Assembly (NCBI GenBank): GCA_900549015.1
Contig: URMH01000007.1
Coordinates: 1 to 64,000 of the forward strand
From: an uncultured Blautia sp.
GTDB lineage: Bacteria > Bacillota > Clostridia > Lachnospirales > Lachnospiraceae
Direction of reading: 5' to 3'
DNA: 64,000 bases
The notes under the pieces were generated by a model. The model saw nothing but the letters and a program-made list of their open reading frames with translations, ran no database searches and had not been told where the DNA came from. Of the stretch, positions 15,676-22,808 are shown in pieces. Position numbers and translations under genes: made by a program. Within the stretch, counting starts at the first letter, position 1, and each line of letters opens with the position of its first letter.

Positions 15676-17940
15676 ATGAGTGAAACAGTAACAGGATACA
15701 TAGACCATATTATTTTCCGAAATGACCAGAATGGTTATACAGTAATGGTTCTGAAACAGACAGGAGAGGAAGAACTGACCTGCGTGGGCACGTTTCCGGA
15801 TATATCTCAGGGAGCCACCATTGAGGCTTCGGGAAACTATATCCACCATCCGGTATATGGAAAACAGTTTCAGATTGCCTCTTTCACAGAGAAAATGCCG
15901 GAGGACTCTCTTGCAATGGAGCGTTATCTTGGATCGGGCGCCATAAAAGGAATCGGAGCTGCCCTTGCTGCAAGAATTGTGAGGCGGTTCGGGGAAGATA
16001 CTCTTCGGATCGTGGAGGAAGAACCGGAAAGACTGGCGGAGATCAAAGGAATCAGCGAAAAAAAAGCGCGGGAGATTGCTGCGCAGGTAACAGAGAAGGC
16101 AGATATGCGAAGAGCTATGATTTTTCTCCAGAAATACGGGATTTCCCTGAATCTGGGGGCAAAGATTTATCAGAAATACGGGCAGTCTCTCTATAACGTT
16201 CTCCAGGAAAACCCATATCGCCTGGCGGAAGACATAAGCGGCGTGGGATTTAAAATTGCAGATGAGATCGCCGGCAGGATCGGGATCCAGGCAGATTCAG
16301 ATTACAGAATCCGAAGCGGAATGTTGTATGTTTTATTGCAGGCATCGGGAGAAGGTCATATTTACCTTCCGAAGGAAGAACTGTTCCGAAGAGCCGCGTC
16401 TCTTCTCCAGGTGGATATTTCCTATATGGAAAAGCATCTTATGGATATGGCGATTGACAGAAAGGTTGTTTTAAAAGAGCGGGAAAAAGAAACCATCGTG
16501 TACCCCAGCCAGCATTATTATCTGGAGCTGAATACGGCAAGAATGCTGTGTGAGCTGAATGTTTCCTGTCCGGAAGATGAAAAAAGCACAGAAAAAAGAA
16601 TTGCGCAGATTGAAAAGGAGACAGGTACAGTCCTTGATGAAATGCAGAAAAAAGCTGTGAGGGAAGCTGCGTCCAACGGTCTTTTTGTACTGACAGGAGG
16701 TCCGGGAACCGGAAAAACAACAACGATCAATGCCATTATCCGCTTTTTTGAAAGCGAAGGTGCGGAGCTTCGCCTGGCAGCGCCTACAGGAAGGGCTGCA
16801 AAGCGAATGACAGAAGCGACAGGATATGAGGCGCAGACCATTCACCGTCTTCTGGAGCTTTCGGGAATGCCGGAGGAAGAGCGGGAGGGTCACGCCGTAC
16901 AGTTTGAGCGAAATGCACAGAACCCTCTTGAGGCAGATGTGATCATCATAGATGAGATGTCTATGGTGGATATTTTTCTTATGCACTCCCTTCTTCTTGC
17001 AGTGACAGCAGGAACAAGGCTGATTCTTGTAGGAGACGAAAATCAGCTTCCAAGTGTGGGACCGGGAAATGTGCTTCGTGATATTATCCGGAGCGAGAGC
17101 TTTCCTGTTGTAGAACTGAAAAAAATCTTTCGTCAGGCATCGGAGAGCGACATTGTAGTGAATGCCCACAAGATCAACAGAGGCGAACAGGTGATCCCTG
17201 ATAATAAGAGCCGGGATTTCTTTTTCCTGAAGCGGTACGACGCAGATATTATTATTCGTGTTGTCATTGCCCTGATCCAGGAAAAAATGCCACGCTATGT
17301 ACAGGCGAAGCCTTTTGACATTCAGGTTCTCACTCCGATGCGAAAGGGGCTTCTTGGGGTGGAGCGTCTGAACCAGATTCTTCAAAGATACTTAAATCCT
17401 CCGGAAAACGGAAAAAAAGAGAGAGAATTGGGAGGACAGCTTTTCCGTCAGGGAGACAAGGTCATGCAGGTGAAAAATAATTACCAGCTTGAGTGGGAAG
17501 TGCGTGGAAAATACGGCATTCCTGTGGAAAAAGGAGTCGGTGTGTTCAATGGGGACACAGGGATCCTTGCGGAAATCAACGAATTTGCAGAGACGGCAAC
17601 CGTGGAATTTGAGGACGGAAGATGTGCGGAATATTCGTTTAAGCAAATGGAAGAGCTGGAGCTTGCCTATGCCATTACCATTCATAAATCTCAGGGTTCC
17701 GAATATCCGGCAGTGGTGATTCCGCTTCTTTCCGGACCGCAGATGCTTTTAAACAGAAATCTCCTCTATACTGCGGTGACAAGGGCGCGTAAATGCGTGA
17801 CTATTGTGGGAAGCGAAGAGACATTTGGTGAGATGATAAGAAATGAAAAACAGCAGAGAAGATACAGCTCCCTTGATGTGAGGATAAGGGAGTTAAGCGA
17901 GGCAGAAGAGAGCGCAGTCGGGGAGAAAGGACGCGTTTGA
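15676..17940 (+). CDS. recD2: RecD2-type ATP-dependent DNA helicase
   Basis: A 754-residue SF1B 5'-3' helicase of the RecD-like family that lacks RecBC partners. The N-terminal region has an OB-like domain and tandem helix-hairpin-helix segments ('GSGAIKGIGAALAARIV', 'LAEIKGISEKKAREI'), as in Deinococcus RecD2. Motif I 'LTGGPGTGKTTT' lies near residue 341. Motif II 'IIIDEMSMVD', 'LVGDENQLPSVGPG', 'LTPMRKG', and late motifs 'ITIHKSQGSEYPAVVIPL' and 'YTAVTRARK' complete the set. It is probably involved in mismatch repair or replication-fork maintenance. Its stop overlaps the start of the comF-type gene by 4 nt. Confidence 0.95.
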   Translation: MSETVTGYIDHIIFRNDQNGYTVMVLKQTGEEELTCVGTFPDISQGATIEASGNYIHHPVYGKQFQIASFTEKMPEDSLAMERYLGSGAIKGIGAALAARIVRRFGEDTLRIVEEEPERLAEIKGISEKKAREIAAQVTEKADMRRAMIFLQKYGISLNLGAKIYQKYGQSLYNVLQENPYRLAEDISGVGFKIADEIAGRIGIQADSDYRIRSGMLYVLLQASGEGHIYLPKEELFRRAASLLQVDISYMEKHLMDMAIDRKVVLKEREKETIVYPSQHYYLELNTARMLCELNVSCPEDEKSTEKRIAQIEKETGTVLDEMQKKAVREAASNGLFVLTGGPGTGKTTTINAIIRFFESEGAELRLAAPTGRAAKRMTEATGYEAQTIHRLLELSGMPEEEREGHAVQFERNAQNPLEADVIIIDEMSMVDIFLMHSLLLAVTAGTRLILVGDENQLPSVGPGNVLRDIIRSESFPVVELKKIFRQASESDIVVNAHKINRGEQVIPDNKSRDFFFLKRYDADIIIRVVIALIQEKMPRYVQAKPFDIQVLTPMRKGLLGVERLNQILQRYLNPPENGKKERELGGQLFRQGDKVMQVKNNYQLEWEVRGKYGIPVEKGVGVFNGDTGILAEINEFAETATVEFEDGRCAEYSFKQMEELELAYAITIHKSQGSEYPAVVIPLLSGPQMLLNRNLLYTAVTRARKCVTIVGSEETFGEMIRNEKQQRRYSSLDVRIRELSEAEESAVGEKGRV

Positions 17941-18638
17941 AAGCTGAGAATTTTTTGAATCTTTTATATCCGAGATGCTGTCCCCTCTGTCATGAGATTT
18001 TGAGGGAACAGAAGCGGCTTGTCTGCCCGGAGTGCGAGAAAAAAATCCGCCCTGTATCCGGGGCAAGGTGCATGAAATGCGGCAGACAGGTGGATAAGGA
18101 GGCAGAATACTGCAGAGACTGTGGGAAAAGAGAGCGGAATTTTATGCAGGGAAAAGGAATTTTTCCTTATGATGAGATGTGGAAGTTTTCCATTGAGAAA
18201 TATAAATATTACGGCTGCAGGGAATATGGGATATTTTATGCAGAGACAATCTTCCTTTTCGGGAAAAAAGATATAATCAGGTGGAAACCGGACAGGATCA
18301 TCCCGGTTCCTCTTCACAGAAAAAAGGAGAAAAAGCGGGGGTTTAATCAGTCGGCATATATTGCCGGGCATCTTTCGTTTCTTACCGGAATTCCATGTGA
18401 TGAGAAGATGATAGAAAAGTGCAGGAATACGAAATCACAGAAAAAACTGAATGCACAGGAGAGAAGGCGCAATCTGAAAAATGCCTTTGTTTTAAGGAAA
18501 AACGTAAAGGGTCTTACGCTTCTTGTGATCGATGATGTTTATACAACAGGGAGTACAATGGATGAGATTTCTGCCAGCCTTATGGCAGGCGGGGCAAAAA
18601 ACGTGTATTTTCTTACGTTGTGTACAGGAAATCCTTAA
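17937..18638 (+). CDS. ComF-family phosphoribosyltransferase-like protein
   Basis: A 233-residue protein with an N-terminal zinc-finger region (Cys in 'CCPLCHEILREQKRLVCPEC' and 'CMKCGRQVD...CRDCGKRE'), then a phosphoribosyltransferase domain ending in the PRPP loop 'LLVIDDVYTTGSTMDE'. Close relatives include ComFC, needed for natural transformation, where it acts with the helicase ComFA; the enzymatic activity is not established. It starts at TTG 17937, inside the recD2 stop, with AAAGGA 6 nt upstream, so the two are translationally coupled. No comFA is adjacent. Confidence 0.9.
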   Translation: MKAENFLNLLYPRCCPLCHEILREQKRLVCPECEKKIRPVSGARCMKCGRQVDKEAEYCRDCGKRERNFMQGKGIFPYDEMWKFSIEKYKYYGCREYGIFYAETIFLFGKKDIIRWKPDRIIPVPLHRKKEKKRGFNQSAYIAGHLSFLTGIPCDEKMIEKCRNTKSQKKLNAQERRRNLKNAFVLRKNVKGLTLLVIDDVYTTGSTMDEISASLMAGGAKNVYFLTLCTGNP

Positions 18639-18655
18639 GAATATTAAGGTTTTCC
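18626..18655 (+). terminator. Hairpin spanning the comF stop codon
   Basis: AGGAA/TTCCT plus CCTTAA (18633-18638) / TTAAGG (18644-18649) form an extended, slightly bulged stem in which the gene's TAA stop is part of the left arm; TTTTCC follows. Confidence 0.55.
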
Positions 18656-18738
18656 TGAAAAGGTTGGGAAAAATACTTTTCATAGGTAGGGATATATGTT
18701 ACAATCAGTCTATATGGTTAAATATAAGGAGTTTGTCT

Positions 18739-19173
18739 ATGTTAAATGAAGAAAAAGTAAAGATAATGACAGAACTTGCCATGTACGAGAAGGGAGAAGG
18801 TAAGAAATATCTTCCTGTGAGCAGATATTACAGAAGCGACTATATTGGTCTGGCTCTTATTAAGAATTTCTTTCTTGTGACAATTGGATATGCCTTGATC
18901 CTGGCAGGACTGGCAGCATATTTTGCAGAATATCTTATGAGCAACATTCATAAAATGAATCTGGTAAATCTTGGTATTTATGTGATCCTGGGATATGTGG
19001 TGCTTCTTGTTTTTTATTCCTGCCTCACATATGTTCAGTATTCCGTCCGGTATCATCGTGCCAAGAAAAGCGTGAAGAACTATTATATAGGGCTCACAAA
19101 GCTTGAGAAAATGTATGGCCGGGAAGAAAAGAAAACAGCAGGACGCACAAAAGCGGGAGGTTACAGAAAATGA
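18739..19173 (+). CDS. Hypothetical two-helix membrane protein, first gene of the cdaA cluster
   Basis: A 144-residue protein with a charged N-terminal cytoplasmic part ('EEKVKIMTELAMYEKGEGKK'), two membrane helices (about 42-65 and 75-98), and a basic C-terminal tail that reads through a Tyr-rich amphipathic segment ('NYYIGLTKLEKMYG') to Lys/Arg. I recognise no named domain. ATG 18739 has AAGGAG (18726-18731) upstream. A weak promoter (TTTTCA-N17-TACAAT) ends near 18704. It overlaps the next membrane-protein gene by 4 nt and heads the c-di-AMP synthase cluster, so a role in regulating or scaffolding CdaA at the membrane is a reasonable inference. Confidence 0.7.
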   Translation: MLNEEKVKIMTELAMYEKGEGKKYLPVSRYYRSDYIGLALIKNFFLVTIGYALILAGLAAYFAEYLMSNIHKMNLVNLGIYVILGYVVLLVFYSCLTYVQYSVRYHRAKKSVKNYYIGLTKLEKMYGREEKKTAGRTKAGGYRK

Positions 19174-20267
19174 CAGCATTACTGGAATTAAAACAGAAAA
19201 TCAAGAACCTTTACGGGCAGTACGAAATTTATCTTCTGCCGGTTATCAAATTTGCGGTTGCCCTTGTGTATTTTATCTGGATCAACGCAAATATGGGCTA
19301 TATGAGCCAGTTAAATAATGTGTTTATTGTACTTGTTCTGGCGCTTATCTGTTCCATACTGCCGCCTGGAGTGACTGTTTTTGCAGGATTCCTGCTTATA
19401 CTGGGACATTCTTATGCGTTGGGAATAGAAACAGCGGCATTTATGCTGATTATTATTTTGTTTATTGCCGTTCTTTTCCTGAGATTCAGCGCAGGACAGA
19501 ATATCGTACTTGTATGCACGCCACTTTCCTTTGGATTCGGAATACCGGCGCTTCTTCCAATCGGAAGCGGTCTTATGGGAAATGCTTTTGCTGCTTTTCC
19601 GGCGGGAAGCGGAGTGATTCTTTATTATGTAATCCGGCTTATCCGCAGCAATTCGGAGACACTTGCAAATCCGGACGTGGATATGCTTGAGAAGCTGAGA
19701 ATCCTCTCAGACGGACTGATGCAGAACTGGGCAATGTGGATCACACTTGTTGCCTTTGTTGCAGTTATTTTAATTGTAAATCTGATCCGTACGCGTTCCT
19801 TTGATTTTGCATGGAGAATTTCCATTATTACCGGAGGTGTGGCATATATTCTGGTCATGCTGGGCGGAAGCTTCTTTGTGAGCGGTGTTACGGTATCTCT
19901 GCCGGTTCTTCTTGTACAGACGATCCTTTCTGTTTTAGTGGGAATCATTCTGGAATTTTTTGTATTCGGAGGAGACTATACACGTACAGAACGTCTGGAA
20001 TATGAAGATGACGAATACTATTATTATGTGAAGGCTGTACCAAAAGCTTCTGTGACAACTTCCGAGAGAAGCATCAAGAAAATCACAGCACAGCCTGTAA
20101 AAGAAGACAAAAAGGCAGAGGAAGACATAGTTTCCTATGCAAATCCTATTTTTCAGGAAGACGGAAAAAAAGCGGCAGCTCCAAAATCTGCGGCACCGGT
20201 TTCCAGAGAAAAGGCAGATGAAGTAGATTTTGAGAAGAAGCTGGAGGAATCCCTGAAAGATTTATAA
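19170..20267 (+). CDS. Polytopic membrane protein of unknown function upstream of cdaA
   Basis: A 365-residue protein with about 8-9 membrane helices in residues 20-265, then a cytoplasmic acidic/Lys-Ala-rich tail (residues 275-365), with a Tyr-Glu-Asp cluster 'YEDDEYYYYVKAV'. The first half is dominated by long hydrophobic runs with Pro-Gly turns ('SILPPGVTVFAGFLLILGHS'). No transporter signature is evident, although such proteins are sometimes labelled permeases. It overlaps the preceding gene by 4 nt and lies 55 nt before cdaA. Its constant company with c-di-AMP synthesis is the main clue; I infer a partner or sensor for CdaA. Confidence 0.7.
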   Translation: MTALLELKQKIKNLYGQYEIYLLPVIKFAVALVYFIWINANMGYMSQLNNVFIVLVLALICSILPPGVTVFAGFLLILGHSYALGIETAAFMLIIILFIAVLFLRFSAGQNIVLVCTPLSFGFGIPALLPIGSGLMGNAFAAFPAGSGVILYYVIRLIRSNSETLANPDVDMLEKLRILSDGLMQNWAMWITLVAFVAVILIVNLIRTRSFDFAWRISIITGGVAYILVMLGGSFFVSGVTVSLPVLLVQTILSVLVGIILEFFVFGGDYTRTERLEYEDDEYYYYVKAVPKASVTTSERSIKKITAQPVKEDKKAEEDIVSYANPIFQEDGKKAAAPKSAAPVSREKADEVDFEKKLEESLKDL

Positions 20268-20322
20268 GAGAAGGGGATAGCCGCTTCGGAACAGAAAAGA
20301 AACAAATAGAAAGGAGAGCACC

Positions 20323-21210
20323 ATGGAAAGTATTTCGTCCATATTGTCAGGATTTTTATCAAAAGTATCCCTTCCCAGCGTAGGTGTGATCGATGTGATA
20401 GAAATTTTTCTGATTTCCTTTTTTGTGTACCAGTTTATGGTATGGATTAAGTTTACAAGAGCCTACACTTTGCTAAAGGGAATCCTTGTGGTGCTTGCCT
20501 TCATTTTTCTTGCCTATATTTTTAAAATGAACACAATCCTGTGGATAATCAGTAAATTATCCAATGTGCTGATTATTGGTGTTATGGTTATTTTTCAGCC
20601 GGAACTCCGGAAAATGCTGGAACAGCTGGGCCAGAAAAAAATTATGGCAACCTTAATTCCCTTTGATACAGGAAAAGAAGTAAAAGAAAGATTTACGGAC
20701 AAGACCATTAACGAGCTGGTAAAAGCCTGCTTTGACATGGGGGAAGTGAAGACAGGGGCACTGATTGTAATAGAACAGGAAAATCGTCTTTCCGAATATG
20801 AAAGAACGGGAATTAATATTGATGCTGTGATTACAAGTCAGCTTCTTATTAATATTTTTGAGCATAATACTCCTCTCCATGATGGGGCGGTGATCGTACG
20901 GGGGAATCGAGTGGCGGCAGCTACCTGCTATCTCCCTCTTTCCGATAATATGGAACTGAGCAAACAGCTTGGAACACGACACAGAGCCGGTGTGGGAATC
21001 AGTGAGGTGAGCGATTCTCTTACAATTATTGTATCAGAAGAAACTGGAAAAGTTTCGATTGCACAGGAAGGAAAACTGACGCGCTGTGTAAACAGTGCCG
21101 CTCTTCGATCCGCTCTTGTAAAGGCACAGAACAAAACGGTGATTGAGAATGGCAAGCTGCGTCATTTACTGAAAGGGAGAGTGAAACATGAAGAAAAAAC
21201 GACCAAATAA
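20323..21210 (+). CDS. cdaA: Diadenylate cyclase CdaA (c-di-AMP synthase)
   Basis: A 295-residue membrane enzyme that condenses two ATP into c-di-AMP, a messenger for potassium, osmolyte and cell-wall homeostasis. Three N-terminal membrane helices (within 12-95) precede the DAC domain, with catalytic 'LHDGAVIVRGNRVAAATCYL' (DGA motif) and 'LGTRHRAGVGISEVSDSLTI' (RHR motif). Length is standard. ATG 20323 has AAAGGAGAG upstream. The 3' end overlaps cdaR by 23 nt, so the enzyme and its regulator are coupled. Confidence 0.96.
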   Translation: MESISSILSGFLSKVSLPSVGVIDVIEIFLISFFVYQFMVWIKFTRAYTLLKGILVVLAFIFLAYIFKMNTILWIISKLSNVLIIGVMVIFQPELRKMLEQLGQKKIMATLIPFDTGKEVKERFTDKTINELVKACFDMGEVKTGALIVIEQENRLSEYERTGINIDAVITSQLLINIFEHNTPLHDGAVIVRGNRVAAATCYLPLSDNMELSKQLGTRHRAGVGISEVSDSLTIIVSEETGKVSIAQEGKLTRCVNSAALRSALVKAQNKTVIENGKLRHLLKGRVKHEEKTTK

Positions 21211-22483
21211 CTTTCCTTTAAAAATAATGTCTCTTGCGGTGGCAATTCTTGTGTGGCTGATTGTAGTCAATGTGGACAATCCGGTAGTCAGCAAGACCTA
21301 TATTATTTCTAATGTAGAACTCACAAACAAGCAGTATATAGAAGATACGGATAAGGTATGCATGCGTGATGACGATCAGTCTACTGTTCGTGTGACCATC
21401 AAGGCAGAGAGAAAAACATTGAGCAGGATCACTGCGGAAGATATTCAGGCTGTGGCAGATGCACAGCAGGCGGTGAGTCTTGAGACAAATCCGGTTATGA
21501 TCCCGATCAGTGTTACTTGTCCGGGAATCAGCCCCAACAATATTTCCGTACAGCCTCAGAATATGAGCGTCCGACTGGAAGACAGGGCAACGGCTGAGTT
21601 TATGGTGACAGTCAACAGTGGAGAGGAAACTCCGGGAAAGGGCTATGAGATTGGTTCGCAGATTGTGAGTCCGGAGAAAGTCAGGATTACAGGACCGAAG
21701 TCCATGATCAATAAAATAGATAAGGTAATGGTAAATGTAGATGTAAACGGAATTACAGAGGATACTACGGATACGGAAAACCTTACGATTATCGATAAAA
21801 ATCAGGAACAGCTTTCAGAGGACTCAATGAAGTATATCGGCATGGACAATGTGAAGGCAACCGTCACTACAAAATTGTGGAAGGTTCGTGCAGGCGTGAA
21901 GATCAATGTGAATTATAAAGGCGAGCCGGCAGAAGGTTATGTGGTGGACAGCGCAGTGACGGTTCCTGAAACAGTCAGCGTGGCAGGAAGCGAGGAAGCA
22001 CTGGATGAGCTGAAAGTCATGGGAAATACCATCTGGGTACAGGATGAAAAAAGTGTGGACATCAGCGGAGCGAAGAAAGACGTGGAGGAGAAGGTAAATA
22101 TCGCAGAACTTCTCTCGGAAGGTCTGAAGCTTACCAGCGGTTCCAGCAAAGAAGTATGGGTAAATATCAGGATTATTCCGGAAGGCGGAAAAATCTTTAC
22201 GATTCCGGCGACAAAAGACAGCGTTCGGTTTAAAAATAAGGCGGACGACCTTCAGGTATCCTTTGAAATTGACAAGATGGAAGTGAGAGTTAAGGCAGTG
22301 GACGGAGATATAGAGGCGTTAAGTGAAGACGACATTAAGGCGTCCATCGACTTATCTGATAAAAAAGAAGGAAGCTATGAAGTTCCTGTTAAAATTACTC
22401 TTCCCAAAGGTTATGAACTGATAGAGGACGTAAAGACAGAAATAAAGGTTTCCAAAGTTTCTACAATTACAGAAGAAAAATAA
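21188..22483 (+). CDS. cdaR: CdaR, YbbR-domain regulator of CdaA
   Basis: A 431-residue protein with one N-terminal membrane helix ('IMSLAVAILVWLIVVNV') and a large extracytoplasmic part made of four YbbR repeats of about 80 residues, recognisable by recurrent '...PVMIPISVTCPG' and 'GKGYEIGSQIVSPEKVRITG'-like strands. CdaR interacts with CdaA and modulates its activity. ATG 21188 overlaps the end of cdaA by 23 nt. In related genomes glmM usually follows; here an HPr gene follows after 19 nt instead. Confidence 0.92.
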   Translation: MKKKRPNNFPLKIMSLAVAILVWLIVVNVDNPVVSKTYIISNVELTNKQYIEDTDKVCMRDDDQSTVRVTIKAERKTLSRITAEDIQAVADAQQAVSLETNPVMIPISVTCPGISPNNISVQPQNMSVRLEDRATAEFMVTVNSGEETPGKGYEIGSQIVSPEKVRITGPKSMINKIDKVMVNVDVNGITEDTTDTENLTIIDKNQEQLSEDSMKYIGMDNVKATVTTKLWKVRAGVKINVNYKGEPAEGYVVDSAVTVPETVSVAGSEEALDELKVMGNTIWVQDEKSVDISGAKKDVEEKVNIAELLSEGLKLTSGSSKEVWVNIRIIPEGGKIFTIPATKDSVRFKNKADDLQVSFEIDKMEVRVKAVDGDIEALSEDDIKASIDLSDKKEGSYEVPVKITLPKGYELIEDVKTEIKVSKVSTITEEK

Positions 22484-22502
22484 AACTAAGGGGAGACGAA
22501 AA

Positions 22503-22766
22503 ATGATCAGCCAGAAAGTGACAGTGAAAAATCCCACAGGGCTTCACTTGCGGCCAGCAGGGATTCTTTGCAAGGAAGCAATGAAATATAAATCTCTCAT
22601 CACCTTTACGTTTGACGGCGGAACTGCCAATGCAAAAAGCGTTCTCAGTGTCCTGGGAGCCTGTGTAAAGTGTGGAGATGAAATTGAACTTGTCTGTGAG
22701 GGGACAGATGAGGAAACGGCGCTTCATGCGCTTGTAACCGTTATAGAAGGCGGACTTGGAGAGTAG
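22503..22766 (+). CDS. HPr-family phosphocarrier protein
   Basis: An 87-residue HPr with phospho-His 15 in 'TGLHLRPAG' and regulatory Ser 46 in 'NAKSVLSVLGACV', so it can in principle serve both PTS phosphotransfer and Ser-phosphorylated, CcpA-linked control. Having His 15 argues against a Crh-type protein. ATG 22503 has AGGGGAGA upstream. It lies between cdaR and an L,D-transpeptidase rather than with ptsI. I therefore leave the symbol open: it may be the main ptsH or a paralogue. Confidence 0.92.
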   Translation: MISQKVTVKNPTGLHLRPAGILCKEAMKYKSLITFTFDGGTANAKSVLSVLGACVKCGDEIELVCEGTDEETALHALVTVIEGGLGE

Positions 22767-22808
22767 GAACGACATCTGTTTATTTTTATTATAAAAGGAG
22801 GAGCACAT

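Noticed and set aside
16471..17385. A 304-codon minus-strand frame opposite recD2
   Set aside because: Cys/His/Leu-rich antisense product with no homology pattern, and recD2 motifs on the plus strand are complete.
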